Shown here: in pieces, positions 48,975 to 57,604 of the stretch
Layout: each line of letters starts with the position of its first letter
Position numbering within the stretch: position 1 is the first letter of the stretch
DNA from: Turicibacter sp.
GTDB taxonomy: Bacteria; Bacillota_I; Bacilli_A; MOL361; Turicibacteraceae
DNA length: 64,000 nucleotides
Assembly: GCA_009780245.1 (NCBI GenBank)
Contig: WRAJ01000005.1
Location: 1 to 64,000 of the forward strand
Direction of reading: 5' to 3'
Translations under genes and position numbers: made by a program
The notes under the pieces: generated by a model
Seen by the model: only the letters and a program-made list of their open reading frames with translations
The model's database searches: none
What the model was told of the DNA's origin: nothing

Positions 48975-50297
48975 ATGAAAAAATTAATTATGATGATGGC
49001 ATCATTCGCGACGGTGGTAGCATTGACCGCTTGTGGTGGTGGGTTAGATGCCTTTGAATTGTTAGAGCTTTCTAACGAGGCGCAAGCAGATGCAGATATT
49101 AGTTCAATCTTTATGGAGATTGAAATGGAGGTGTTTGCACAAGAAGACGGTGACGTGTTTGAAGATATTAACATGTTCATGCGCTTTGAGGTCGAAGACG
49201 AAGAACGTATGGGCATTGAAATCAGTATGGTGGATGCCTCTTTTAACGACGAATTCAACATGCAAATGTACTTAAGAGACGGCTATATTTATATGCGCGA
49301 CTACGACAACGGTCACGTGTTTTATGACCGTGAAGACGTTGGGGGCATGAATTCGTTTGATATGATGGATGAGTTGATTGACGATGGCGATTTCTTTACA
49401 GTGAATGAAGATTGGGTCGCTGAATCATCAGCTGAGGAAACAGATAACGGTTATCGTTTAGAATTCGTTTATAACTTTGAGGGTGTGTCAGCGTATTTGG
49501 AAGATGCTGATTTCCCGGGTCTTGATGAAGTGAGCCATTTATTTGATGACGAAGACGGTGACAGCGAATGGAGTCTGATCATGGTGATGTACATCGATGC
49601 GGATTATTTATTAATCTCAGCTGAAATGGTCATGGAAATCAGCATTGCAGATGGCGATGAAATTGGTGAGCTGATGATGTCAGCAACGATGGAAGTTCGT
49701 GATGTTACCATTACATTCCCAGATTGGTTAGATGAGATTGGGACGTTTGACGGTCCACCAGTTGCGGAAGCTGATTTGATTGGGACGTGGGAATGGGACC
49801 TTGGCGGTTACGTTTATATCTTCAACGAAGATGGAACGGGGCAATCAGGATTTGTTGACGACCTTTGGGACTGGGAATGGGAGATTAACGATGATAACAT
49901 TCTGTACTTAGATTCTGGATTTTGGGTTGAGCGTCACGGCATCCTTTTAGATGGTGATACGCTAACGTTAGTTGATTTAGAAACGATGATTGAGTTTACT
50001 TACCTCCGCAACGATGACCTTGATTTAGACGCAAACGATGATGCAGATGACGACGATGACGACAACGATGTTTCTTCGAATGCTTCATCTGCTGATGCAG
50101 ATGATTGGCGAGCATTTTTAGCTGAATACGAAGACATCGTGATGCGACTAAATGCCAATCCATTAAACATGTCAATCTTTGAAGAATACATAGATTGGCT
50201 TGAAAGATCTGAAGACGTGATTAATGCGTTAGCGCTTGAAGACATGTTAGAATTTACGGAAGAAATGCTTCGTATCACAGAGTTGTTAGATTTCTAA
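48975..50297 (+). CDS. Highly acidic lipoprotein
   Basis: 440 residues. The signal peptide ends in the lipobox LTAC. The mature protein is very acidic, with over a quarter Asp or Glu and a run of Asp near residue 355 (DANDDADDDDDDNDV). The first part resembles lipoproteins with repeating beta strands (YLRDGYIYMRDYDNGHVFYD), and residues 260-345 resemble the small beta domain with LIGTWEWDLGGYVYIFNEDGTG seen in DUF5640-type proteins. GAGTTT and AAAGGAG lie before the ATG. Function unknown; the acidity fits a protein exposed to high salt or pH. Confidence 0.6.
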   Translation: MKKLIMMMASFATVVALTACGGGLDAFELLELSNEAQADADISSIFMEIEMEVFAQEDGDVFEDINMFMRFEVEDEERMGIEISMVDASFNDEFNMQMYLRDGYIYMRDYDNGHVFYDREDVGGMNSFDMMDELIDDGDFFTVNEDWVAESSAEETDNGYRLEFVYNFEGVSAYLEDADFPGLDEVSHLFDDEDGDSEWSLIMVMYIDADYLLISAEMVMEISIADGDEIGELMMSATMEVRDVTITFPDWLDEIGTFDGPPVAEADLIGTWEWDLGGYVYIFNEDGTGQSGFVDDLWDWEWEINDDNILYLDSGFWVERHGILLDGDTLTLVDLETMIEFTYLRNDDLDLDANDDADDDDDDNDVSSNASSADADDWRAFLAEYEDIVMRLNANPLNMSIFEEYIDWLERSEDVINALALEDMLEFTEEMLRITELLDF

Positions 50298-50319
50298 CAT
50301 TAGATCGTGATTTTTGATG

Positions 50320-50356
50320 AAAGAATGACCTCAAAGTAGAGGTTGTTCTTTTTTTT
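50320..50356 (+). terminator. Terminator after the acidic lipoprotein gene
   Basis: AAAGAATGACCTC pairs with GAGGTTGTTCTTT, with two G-U pairs, around an AAAGTA loop, followed by a run of T. Confidence 0.8.
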
Positions 50357-50461
50357 CGTCTAGCCCTGCGTTTACATGTTGAAAATTTTTTCAAAATTCT
50401 GTATAATTCAAAAGTTGCGAAACAGTTTAATAACAGACATAATAGGTAAAGAGGAATAAAT

Positions 50462-52303
50462 ATGAAAATCAAAAACATAGCAATTATCGCTCACGTTGAC
50501 CACGGGAAAACAACATTGGTCGATGCACTACTCACACAGTCAGGTCTTTTCCGTGAAAACGAAGAAACGGAAAAACGCATGATGGACTCTAATGACATTG
50601 AGCGCGAACGTGGGATTACGATTTTAGCGAAAAACACCGCGATTGACTATAAGGACCATCGGATCAACATTTTAGATACGCCAGGTCACGCGGATTTTTC
50701 TGGTGAAGTGGAGCGCATCATGAACATGGTGGATGGGGTTCTACTTGTCGTAGACGCTTACGAAGGCACGATGCCGCAGACACGCTTTGTACTGAAGAAA
50801 GCCCTGGAACAAAAGTTAACCCCGATTGTGGTGGTTAACAAAATTGATCGTCCTGCCGCTCGCCCAGAAGAGGTTGTGGATGAAGTTCTCGAGTTATTTA
50901 TCGATTTGGGCGCAGAGGAAGACCAGTTGGATTTCCCAGTGGTTTATGCGTCGGCGCTTAATCAGACCGCAAGCATGAGTGATAGAATCGAAGATCAAGA
51001 AGACAACATGTCCGCTGTTTTTGAAACGATTTTGAGCGAAATTCCTTCGCCGGTCATGGATGCGGAAGCTGCGTTGCAATTTCAGCCAGCCCTTTTGGAC
51101 TATAACGACTACGTTGGTCGTATCGGCATCGGGCGAGTGGCACGCGGGACGATCAAAGTGAATGAGATGGTGTCGATTTGCCGTTTGGACGGATCGGTAA
51201 AGCAGTTTAGAATTACAAAGTTATTTGGCTTTTTAGGTTTGAACCGCATTGAAGTCGAGGAGGCGGTTGCGGGCGACATTGTGGCGGTTTCAGGACTGGC
51301 GAACATTAACGTTGGCGAGACGATTTGTGAAGTGGGCAAGGAAGATCCGCTTGAGCCGCTTCGTGTGGATGAGCCAACGTTGAAAATGACGTTCTCAACG
51401 AATTCGTCGCCGTTTGTGGGGCAGGAAGGGAAGTTAGTAACGGCATCGAAGATTGATGAACGTTTGAGCCGTGAGACGCAGCGAGACGTTTCTTTGCTGG
51501 TCGAGCGTGTGGGGACCAAGGAAGAATGGGTCGTATCGGGGCGCGGTGAGTTGCATCTTGGGATTTTACTGGAGAACATGCGCCGTGAAGGGTTTGAGCT
51601 TGAGGTGTCGAAGCCGGAGGTCATTATTCGTGAGATCAACGGTGTTTTGTGCGAGCCATATGAGGATGTGCAGATTGAAGTGCCTGAGGAATCGAGCGGA
51701 GCTGTCATTGAAGCATTGGGGCATCGCAAGGGACAAATGCAAAACATGATTCACAACGAATCGAATCAAGTGCGTTTACTTTATACTGCGCCATCTCGTG
51801 CTTTGATCGGGTTTATGACGGAATTTTTAACGTTGACTAAGGGATACGGGATTTTAAATCATACGTTCTTGGATTACCGCCCGATGGAGACTGGTTCTGT
51901 GGGTGAACGTAAGAACGGCGCCTTGGTGTCGATGGAAAATGGGAAAGCGACCAACTACAGTTTAACTGCCCTTGACGACCGTGGCGTCATGTTTATCGAA
52001 CCGGGCGCAGCGGTGTACGAAGGTATGATTATCGGTGAGAACAACAAAGAGCAAGATTTAGCCGTGAATGTCTCGAAGGCAAAGCAATTAACGAATCACC
52101 GTTCAGCTGGTAAGGATAACACGGTTGTGTTGAAGCGCCCACGCCAGATTACATTGGAATACGCGTTGGAATACATCGCTGAGGATGAGCTGGTGGAAAT
52201 CACACCAGGATCCATTCGTCTGCGCAAAAAGATTTTAGATACGAACGCGCGTAAGAAGCAGGATAAGATGAAAAAGTGGAACCTCATGAACGGTAGTGAA
52301 TGA
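50462..52303 (+). CDS. typA: Ribosome-associated GTPase TypA/BipA
   Basis: 613 residues, full length. G1 HVDHGKTTLVD, G2 ERERGITI, G3 DTPGHADF and G4 NKIDR are all intact. Domain III-V and the BipA C-terminal domain (GSVGERKNGALVSMENGKATNYSLTALDDRGVMF) follow. TypA helps 50S ribosome assembly and stress or cold growth. AAAGAGGAA precedes the ATG. It is transcribed alone. Confidence 0.96.
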   Translation: MKIKNIAIIAHVDHGKTTLVDALLTQSGLFRENEETEKRMMDSNDIERERGITILAKNTAIDYKDHRINILDTPGHADFSGEVERIMNMVDGVLLVVDAYEGTMPQTRFVLKKALEQKLTPIVVVNKIDRPAARPEEVVDEVLELFIDLGAEEDQLDFPVVYASALNQTASMSDRIEDQEDNMSAVFETILSEIPSPVMDAEAALQFQPALLDYNDYVGRIGIGRVARGTIKVNEMVSICRLDGSVKQFRITKLFGFLGLNRIEVEEAVAGDIVAVSGLANINVGETICEVGKEDPLEPLRVDEPTLKMTFSTNSSPFVGQEGKLVTASKIDERLSRETQRDVSLLVERVGTKEEWVVSGRGELHLGILLENMRREGFELEVSKPEVIIREINGVLCEPYEDVQIEVPEESSGAVIEALGHRKGQMQNMIHNESNQVRLLYTAPSRALIGFMTEFLTLTKGYGILNHTFLDYRPMETGSVGERKNGALVSMENGKATNYSLTALDDRGVMFIEPGAAVYEGMIIGENNKEQDLAVNVSKAKQLTNHRSAGKDNTVVLKRPRQITLEYALEYIAEDELVEITPGSIRLRKKILDTNARKKQDKMKKWNLMNGSE

Positions 52304-52319
52304 TTGGTTCCTCTTTCGA

Positions 52320-52362
52320 GACAGGAGCTTTGCGACGTAGGAGCAATATAGCGACGAACCTG
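52320..52362. repeat. 43-bp dispersed repeat, copy B (inverted)
   Basis: It is the reverse complement of the element at 42627-42669, with about four changes (GACAGGAGCTTTGCGACGTA at its start). It lies 17 bases after the typA stop. Confidence 0.8.
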
Positions 52363-52397
52363 AGAAGTGGGAAAGCATTAACGGGTAGCTAAAACAA

Positions 52398-52445
52398 AAA
52401 ACCTTCGGTAGAGATCACGATTTTTACGTGAATCACCGAAGGTTT
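52398..52445. terminator. Bidirectional terminator after typA
   Basis: AAAACCTTCGGT pairs with ACCGAAGGTTT, 26 bases apart, between converging genes. Confidence 0.75.
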
Positions 52446-52464
52446 CTTCGTTTTGATGGCTCTT

Positions 52465-53019
52465 TTATCTTCTCTTATTCTTACCAACAGCTTCTTCCAT
52501 GGCAATGATATTGTGATAATGCTTATCGGTGTTCGTTTTGATTTTAGCGATACGTCGCAGGCAGAAGGCCGCTAGTAGGGAACCAACGCTGACAATACCA
52601 GCGAGGACTAATCTGGTGGTTAAATAATTAGTTAAAAATGGGTAGAACGCATCATAACCAAAGCCTGATAGGATGATCGCGATGAAAAAGAAATTGGCTA
52701 TCAGCTGAACTTTGAAAAATAAGGTGGTATGTTTTAATTCATCTGTGATGTCTAACGTTGGTAGACCTAGCAATTTGATTTGCTCAAGGACGACGAACGA
52801 TCCTAATAAAAATAGAGCACCCGGTATGAGCCAAGCGAAGCCGCCTCCAAGGCTATTCGTTGCCCAATATAAATTAGAAAAGCAAAAAATGGCTAGGGCA
52901 TACCTGAGCGGTAAAAAGCGCGTATAACGAAAACTTCTTCGCTGCTGTTCTTGTTTTAGTTCTAGTTTTTTAATTTGATCGGGATTTGGTGGACGTTTAG
53001 CTTTTTTGGTTTTGCTCAT
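52465..53019 (-). CDS. Hypothetical membrane protein
   Basis: 184 residues from the ATG at 53019, with AGAGGAG before it. A basic N-terminus (KTKKAKRPPNPDQIKKLELKQEQQRRS) is followed by four membrane segments in two pairs: ALAIFCFSNLYWATNSLGGGFAWLIPGALFLLGSFVVL, then residues around IANFFFIAIILSGFGYDAFY and LVLAGIVSVGSLLAAFCL. I recognise no family. It lies between typA and the ArAE-like gene. Confidence 0.5.
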   Translation of the reverse strand: MSKTKKAKRPPNPDQIKKLELKQEQQRRSFRYTRFLPLRYALAIFCFSNLYWATNSLGGGFAWLIPGALFLLGSFVVLEQIKLLGLPTLDITDELKHTTLFFKVQLIANFFFIAIILSGFGYDAFYPFLTNYLTTRLVLAGIVSVGSLLAAFCLRRIAKIKTNTDKHYHNIIAMEEAVGKNKRR

Positions 53020-53188
53020 TATGATTCTCCTCTGTCTCACATTTATGGTTAACTTTACTATTATAAAGGTTTTCACGCGCTTTTGCAACCTCTAGTTTAT
53101 GAAACGGCTGTGTATGCAGTAGCTCTTGTAAATCTTTTAATTTCGGCGTATAATAGATGTGATTATTTTATAAAAGGAAATCATTAAT

Positions 53189-54007
53189 ATGAATATTCAA
53201 CAAACCATTAATAAAATCAAAGATTATAGCCCCATCTCCATCGGGATGAGAACCTTCAAAACGTGGATCGCAGCCACTTTAACAGCAATGGCGGCACTAA
53301 CACCGATCATCGGTAATCCGTTCTACGCGCTGATGGGGACGGTTTTTAGCATGCAAGCCACGGTTGCTAGCTCATTTAAAATGGGATTTGGGCGCGTGAT
53401 TGGAACGGCCATTGGTGCGTTTATCGGTTTTATTTTTGCTTATTTTGAGCTAAACTCGCCCTTATCAATCGGATTAGCCATTGCCTTGGTGATTATCATT
53501 TGCGGGTTGTTTAATATCAAGCATTCCATTCTTATTACCGTGACGCTTTGCTTACTCATTATGTTTAATCCCGATCGCGAAGGTGGTTTATTTCATTATG
53601 CCTTCTTTCGCACACTCGACACAGCATTTGGTGTTGTGATCGGTTTCCTTGTTAATCGGTTCATTGCGCCACCAAATCACCTAAAAGCGTTGCAGCTGGA
53701 ACTGGCTACCATTTACAAGCTCGCCAAAGAAGTTCTAACCGACCACAAGAAGCTACCTGCACTTAAAAAAGAATTGAACACCTTGGCATTAATTCACACG
53801 AATTACCAAGCGGATGAAAAGTACGACAATCACGACGTATCAAACGAAAATCTCCGCAACATGGTCGAGGCATGTCATTATCTATGCTTTCATTTTCAGC
53901 ATTATAAAGACTCTGACACAACCATAAAGAACTACCATACGGCTAACATTTACAAAACCCTCGCGTTGTTAGAAAAGACAATTGCTGAGCTAAAAGGAGC
54001 GATTTAA
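53189..54007 (+). CDS. Aromatic acid exporter family protein (DUF939/FUSC-like)
   Basis: 272 residues. Six membrane segments fill the first 155 residues (ISIGMRTFKTWIAATLTAMAALTPIIGNPFYALMGTVFSMQATVASSFKMGFGRVIGTAIGAFIG), matching the ArAE_1 family. The C-terminal 110 residues are a soluble helical domain. Members are proposed exporters of aromatic acids. AAAGGAAAT precedes the ATG, and the trmL start follows without a gap. Confidence 0.8.
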   Translation: MNIQQTINKIKDYSPISIGMRTFKTWIAATLTAMAALTPIIGNPFYALMGTVFSMQATVASSFKMGFGRVIGTAIGAFIGFIFAYFELNSPLSIGLAIALVIIICGLFNIKHSILITVTLCLLIMFNPDREGGLFHYAFFRTLDTAFGVVIGFLVNRFIAPPNHLKALQLELATIYKLAKEVLTDHKKLPALKKELNTLALIHTNYQADEKYDNHDVSNENLRNMVEACHYLCFHFQHYKDSDTTIKNYHTANIYKTLALLEKTIAELKGAI

Positions 54008-54481
54008 ATGCCAGTACACGTGGCGCTATATCAACCAGAAATACCACCGAACACCGGCAACATTGCGCGGACTTGCGTGGCGACCAACGTTGATTTACAT
54101 TTGATTCACCCGTTGGGCTTTGACATCGATATTAAGACGGCTCGCCGTGCAGGAATGGACTATTGGGAGCATGCGGTGGTGCACCATTACGATAGTTTGG
54201 ATGAGCTATTTGCGAAGTACCCGGAAGCGTGTTTTTACTTGATTGAGACGGGTGGGCATCACCTCCACACAGACATTGATTTTTCTGATGCCGATGCGGA
54301 TATCTTTTTTTTGTTCGGAAAGGAATCCAGCGGTTTACCAAAAGACTTGCTTACTGAGCACACCGATAAGATTTTGACCATTCCCATGTCAGACAAGGTC
54401 AGGTCGCTTAACTTATCGAACACAGCCGCGATTTTGATTTACGAAGCATTGCGTCAGCAGGGGTATGGGGGATTAGTCTGA
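54008..54481 (+). CDS. trmL: tRNA (cytidine(34)-2'-O)-methyltransferase TrmL
   Basis: 157 residues, normal for this SPOUT enzyme that 2'-O-methylates the wobble base of tRNA-Leu. HVALYQPEIPPNTGNIARTC, IHPLGFDIDIKTARRAGMDYWEH, FLFGKESSGLPKDLL and IPMSDKVRSLNLSNTAAILIYEALRQ are the family motifs, including the knot that binds SAM. It is coupled to the exporter gene upstream. Confidence 0.94.
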   Translation: MPVHVALYQPEIPPNTGNIARTCVATNVDLHLIHPLGFDIDIKTARRAGMDYWEHAVVHHYDSLDELFAKYPEACFYLIETGGHHLHTDIDFSDADADIFFLFGKESSGLPKDLLTEHTDKILTIPMSDKVRSLNLSNTAAILIYEALRQQGYGGLV

Positions 54482-54622
54482 AGTAGATGACGATTTTGAC
54501 TGACAGCTATTTCGTTGACGAAGTGGTGTCGAGTGTGATAGAATGAAATCGAGATCGTAAAAGGATTTTGCGATTTCAATTTTTTTTTACATCAGACAAT
54601 AGTTATTTTTGGAGGAATAATA

Positions 54623-55477
54623 ATGAAGTTGAAACAAATTGTGGGCTTAGTTGTGCTCGTCGTTTTATTAGTCGGGGGATATTTCTTAGCTGATCGTTTT
54701 TTAGGGTATCAGTTCTCGTATGACACGTTTGAATTAGCGATTAGAAGCCCTCAAGGCCGTGGCGCAGCAATGGATTATGAAGGGCAACGTATCACGTTCA
54801 CGGTGCAGATTACGTCGCATTCGATGGATTTGCACTTTGACGATGGTACGAATGCGGATTACGTTTCGGCTATTATTGCTCGAAGTCCTAACCGCCCGTT
54901 TTTGATCAATGTTGAAGGCCTTGACGATGTGCCATCGCCAGGTGATGTTGTTCAGGTGACAGGTCGCGTCAACGGTTCGATTCGCACGTTGGGTGAAACG
55001 ACAATCGGGGATCAAAGTGGTGTGTTTTTAAATTTAGATGCCAGTGCTTTCGAAGCGGTCGATCACGATGGTGTAGAGGTTAATATAGGTTATGTTTATG
55101 AGGATTTAAGAGGTGCCTTTATTTTGCACTTTGATCGTGCAGAGGCGTTTACGAATTTTTATGATCATCCGGCGGTGATTATTCATTTTGATTACGAGGC
55201 GCTTGAGGATCATTTGTTGCGTGGGTTGGATGATTTACTTGTGATTCAGGATGGCGTGGTGCTTGAGGGAAGTACTGGTGGTATTTCGATGAGCCTCCTT
55301 GATGAGGAAGATTTTGGTCGTTTAGCCTCTTCGCGTGTAGCAGGAGATCGGGTATATACCATTAGTACGTTTGTGCTTGCAAACGATGCGGATTCGGTGA
55401 CGATCGTGGCTTATAACGATGATTTCCAGCGTATCTTTGAATTGGAATTGCCAATTCTTGAACGTGCTGCAGAGTAA
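54623..55477 (+). CDS. Hypothetical secreted or membrane-anchored beta protein
   Basis: 284 residues. One N-terminal membrane segment (residues 5-25) precedes an extracellular, acidic, beta-rich region. YEGQRITFTVQITSHSMDLHF and SPGDVVQVTGRVNGSIRTLG recall an OB-fold of the tRNA_anti-like type, but this is weak. The second half has no family I recognise. TTTGGAGGAAT precedes the ATG. It is transcribed alone and closed by the terminator at 55510. Confidence 0.5.
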   Translation: MKLKQIVGLVVLVVLLVGGYFLADRFLGYQFSYDTFELAIRSPQGRGAAMDYEGQRITFTVQITSHSMDLHFDDGTNADYVSAIIARSPNRPFLINVEGLDDVPSPGDVVQVTGRVNGSIRTLGETTIGDQSGVFLNLDASAFEAVDHDGVEVNIGYVYEDLRGAFILHFDRAEAFTNFYDHPAVIIHFDYEALEDHLLRGLDDLLVIQDGVVLEGSTGGISMSLLDEEDFGRLASSRVAGDRVYTISTFVLANDADSVTIVAYNDDFQRIFELELPILERAAE

Positions 55478-55509
55478 ACGAGATTGCTGGAAATTAAGAA
55501 GGAAAGAAA

Positions 55510-55536
55510 AAAGATTTCTACGGAAGTCTTTTTTTT
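55510..55536 (+). terminator. Terminator, twin copy A
   Basis: AAAGATTTC, TACG loop, GAAGTCTTTTTTTT. The same 27 bases recur at 56802-56828. Confidence 0.75.
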
Positions 55537-55604
55537 GAATTTATGGCTTTTATTTTCTACAAAAATATGATATGATAACAACATCTAAAGTGAATGGAGT
55601 GGTG

Positions 55605-55793
55605 ATGATGTTGACGACTTTTGTAACGAGTGGCAATTTTCAAGAGGTTAGGATCCCGCAGATGATTTTGAGGCGGGCAGGGATCGATGATCAAGAGATG
55701 ATTGATTTAACGGTTGAAGATGGAAAAATCATCGTCGAGAAATCAAAAACAGCACAGGAGAACAGGGCTTTTCTTATGAAAAAAATAGCTTAG
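55605..55793 (+). CDS. AbrB/MazE-like swapped-hairpin protein
   Basis: 62 residues from the ATG at 55605, with GGAGTGGTG before it. TFVTSGNFQEVRIPQMILRRAGI..QEMIDLTVEDGKIIVEK is the SpoVT-AbrB fold as found in MazE-type antitoxins, where SGNS..VRIP is the usual start. No toxin gene follows: 55794-55966 holds no frame of note. It may be an orphan antitoxin or a small regulator, and lies before the Uma2 gene, 173 bases away. Confidence 0.7.
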   Translation: MMLTTFVTSGNFQEVRIPQMILRRAGIDDQEMIDLTVEDGKIIVEKSKTAQENRAFLMKKIA

Positions 55794-55966
55794 TGAAAAT
55801 TGTGTTGTTACGGCGTATAGGAGACGCTGGTATTCGCTGTTATTTCATGTCAGTGCCTGTCATTTCACGAAACTTTTTGTGTTAAAGAGGTTTTGGTGAA
55901 AAAAAGGGAAACGGTCCTGTATAATTGTTGTATGGTATAAATTTTGGTGCAAAGGTGTGAGTTTGA

Positions 55967-56803
55967 ATGGATGAGAAGGATTTAGAAAAAGAAAAGGAAA
56001 AAGCTCGGGGTAAAGACATCACCTATGATGTAGAGTTAGAAGCTCAGATTATTAGTGAAGCTCGGGCAGCTTATGAGGTGGATCGGGTCTATACTTATGA
56101 GGATTACCTCAAGATGGAATGGCCAGATAACGAATGGCTCGAATTGATTGATGGTGTCATTTATCATATTCCTGCACCAAGTACGAAACATCAGCTGTTG
56201 TTGCATCGATTAGCGGTGCGGTTTGGAAATTATCTTCACGGTCGTTCTTGCGACGTGTATTTTGCACCATTTGGCGTAAGGATTGATTTGGAGATCGGAA
56301 AAGATTCAGTGGTTCTACCAGATTTGGTGCTTATCTGCGACAAGGAGAAACTAGATGAGCAAGGATTGAATGGCGCTCCTGACTTAATTATTGAAGTGTT
56401 ATCTAGATCAACGGCTGGCAAAGATAAAGTGGTTAAGTACAATAAATATTTATCGGTTGGGGTGAAAGAGTATTGGCTGATTGACCAGTACAAGGAAGAG
56501 GTGATGGTGAATGTATTGACTCGTGGGTGGTATGAACAAACGGTGTATGTGAAAGGCGATGTGATCAAGCCGACTGTTTTAGGTCACCTGACGATTAACG
56601 TAACCGATTTGTTTGAGGGGTATCAGGGGCGTGAGATTGAGGAGGTTGAGGTGGCGCGTGAAGAAGAGCGGGGAAATGCAGAAATAGCGATGACTTCAGA
56701 GAAGCTCGGCATTGCTCGGAAACTCTTAGCTAGAGGGATATCAATCGAAGAAGTGGCGCAAGATTTAAACTTAGCGATTGATGTTATTAAAGAAGTGTCT
56801 TAA
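55967..56803 (+). CDS. Uma2 family PD-(D/E)XK protein
   Basis: 278 residues. The Uma2 (DUF820) core lies at residues 40-200: EWLELIDGVIYHIPAPSTKHQLLLHRLAVRF, VRIDLEIGKDSVVLPDLVLICD (catalytic Asp), GAPDLIIEVLSRSTAGKDKVVKYNKYLSVGVKEYWLID (Glu-x-Leu). The C-terminal 60 residues are a Glu-rich helix with LGIARKLLARGISIEEVAQDLNL, the usual tail in these proteins. Uma2 genes are often found in mobile or multicopy settings and their role is unknown. The GTGTGAG site before the ATG is weak. Confidence 0.85.
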   Translation: MDEKDLEKEKEKARGKDITYDVELEAQIISEARAAYEVDRVYTYEDYLKMEWPDNEWLELIDGVIYHIPAPSTKHQLLLHRLAVRFGNYLHGRSCDVYFAPFGVRIDLEIGKDSVVLPDLVLICDKEKLDEQGLNGAPDLIIEVLSRSTAGKDKVVKYNKYLSVGVKEYWLIDQYKEEVMVNVLTRGWYEQTVYVKGDVIKPTVLGHLTINVTDLFEGYQGREIEEVEVAREEERGNAEIAMTSEKLGIARKLLARGISIEEVAQDLNLAIDVIKEVS

Positions 56804-56828
56804 AGATTTCTACGGAAGTCTTTTTTTT
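56802..56828 (+). terminator. Terminator, twin copy B
   Basis: This is the same sequence as at 55510. It begins within the stop codon of the Uma2 gene. Confidence 0.75.
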
Positions 56829-56840
56829 AATGCATTGAAA

Positions 56841-56935
56841 TGACCCAGGTGGTCAAAAAAATCAACAAATTACAAAAAAAGGGTTGACCCGGGTGGTCAA
56901 GTGTGCTAATATAAAGAAAATGACCACTATGGTCA
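56841..56935 (+). promoter_or_regulatory. TetR promoter with three TGACC-N5-GGTCA operators
   Basis: The 15-base palindromes lie at 56841-56855, 56885-56899 and 56921-56935. The middle one overlaps TTGACC at 56884-56889, which with TAATAT at 56907-56912 forms the promoter (17-base spacer). The TetR protein encoded 28 bases later is the obvious ligand. Confidence 0.75.
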
Positions 56936-56962
56936 TGATGAAGGTTAGGAGGAAAGACAGCC

Positions 56963-57604
56963 ATGACGGAAAAGTTTTTAAAGTTACCCCCAGAAAAACA
57001 AGAGAAAATATTACAAGCGATTTGCCAGGAATTTACGGATCACAGCTACGACGAAGCCTCAACCAATCGCATCATTGAAAAAGCAGGCATTAGCAAAGGA
57101 ACGTTATTCAATTACTTTGGTTGCAAAGAAAACATGTATCACGCGCTACTAGCTTACGTCCTTGATTTTTTCAAACAATACGCGATCGACGACTTCGAAA
57201 CGGATGACTTTATCGAACGGTGCCGTATACTAGCTGAAAACGACATCAAAATCTATCAAGATGCCCCGTACATGATTGACTTTTTCGCCAGAATTTACGC
57301 GGCAGACCAATCGCGCATTCCCACAGATGTTAGCGAGGCCATCAGCCTCTTGTTATCACAAGCGATGGAAAAGTTGTACGCAGGTCTGAACTACGATTTA
57401 TTTAGAGAAGATGTTGATGCAACCATCCTAATGCGGATCATTCGCTTTACCTTTGATGGCTACATGCAAGAAATCATGATGCAATTAAAAATGAGCGGCT
57501 TAATGCGTGAAACGTTTGAAACCTTTATGGTGGATTATAAAAAGATACTTGCAGAAATGAAAAAAATATATTACCGGGAAGAGGTGTTGACCAATGTTGG
57601 ATAA
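56963..57604 (+). CDS. TetR/AcrR family regulator
   Basis: 213 residues. The N-terminal helix-turn-helix reads PEKQEKILQAICQEFTDHSYDEASTNRIIEKAGISKGTLFNYFGCKENMYHALLAYV. The C-terminal ligand domain is unlike any I can name. TTAGGAGG precedes the ATG. The gene overlaps the AI-2E-type transporter by 11 bases, and three operators lie over its promoter, so it probably represses both in response to a ligand handled by the transporter. Confidence 0.9.
   Translation: MTEKFLKLPPEKQEKILQAICQEFTDHSYDEASTNRIIEKAGISKGTLFNYFGCKENMYHALLAYVLDFFKQYAIDDFETDDFIERCRILAENDIKIYQDAPYMIDFFARIYAADQSRIPTDVSEAISLLLSQAMEKLYAGLNYDLFREDVDATILMRIIRFTFDGYMQEIMMQLKMSGLMRETFETFMVDYKKILAEMKKIYYREEVLTNVG

Noticed and set aside
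55794-55966. MazF-like toxin after the AbrB-like gene
   Set aside because: No reading frame of suitable length or motif occurs in the 173 bases on either strand.
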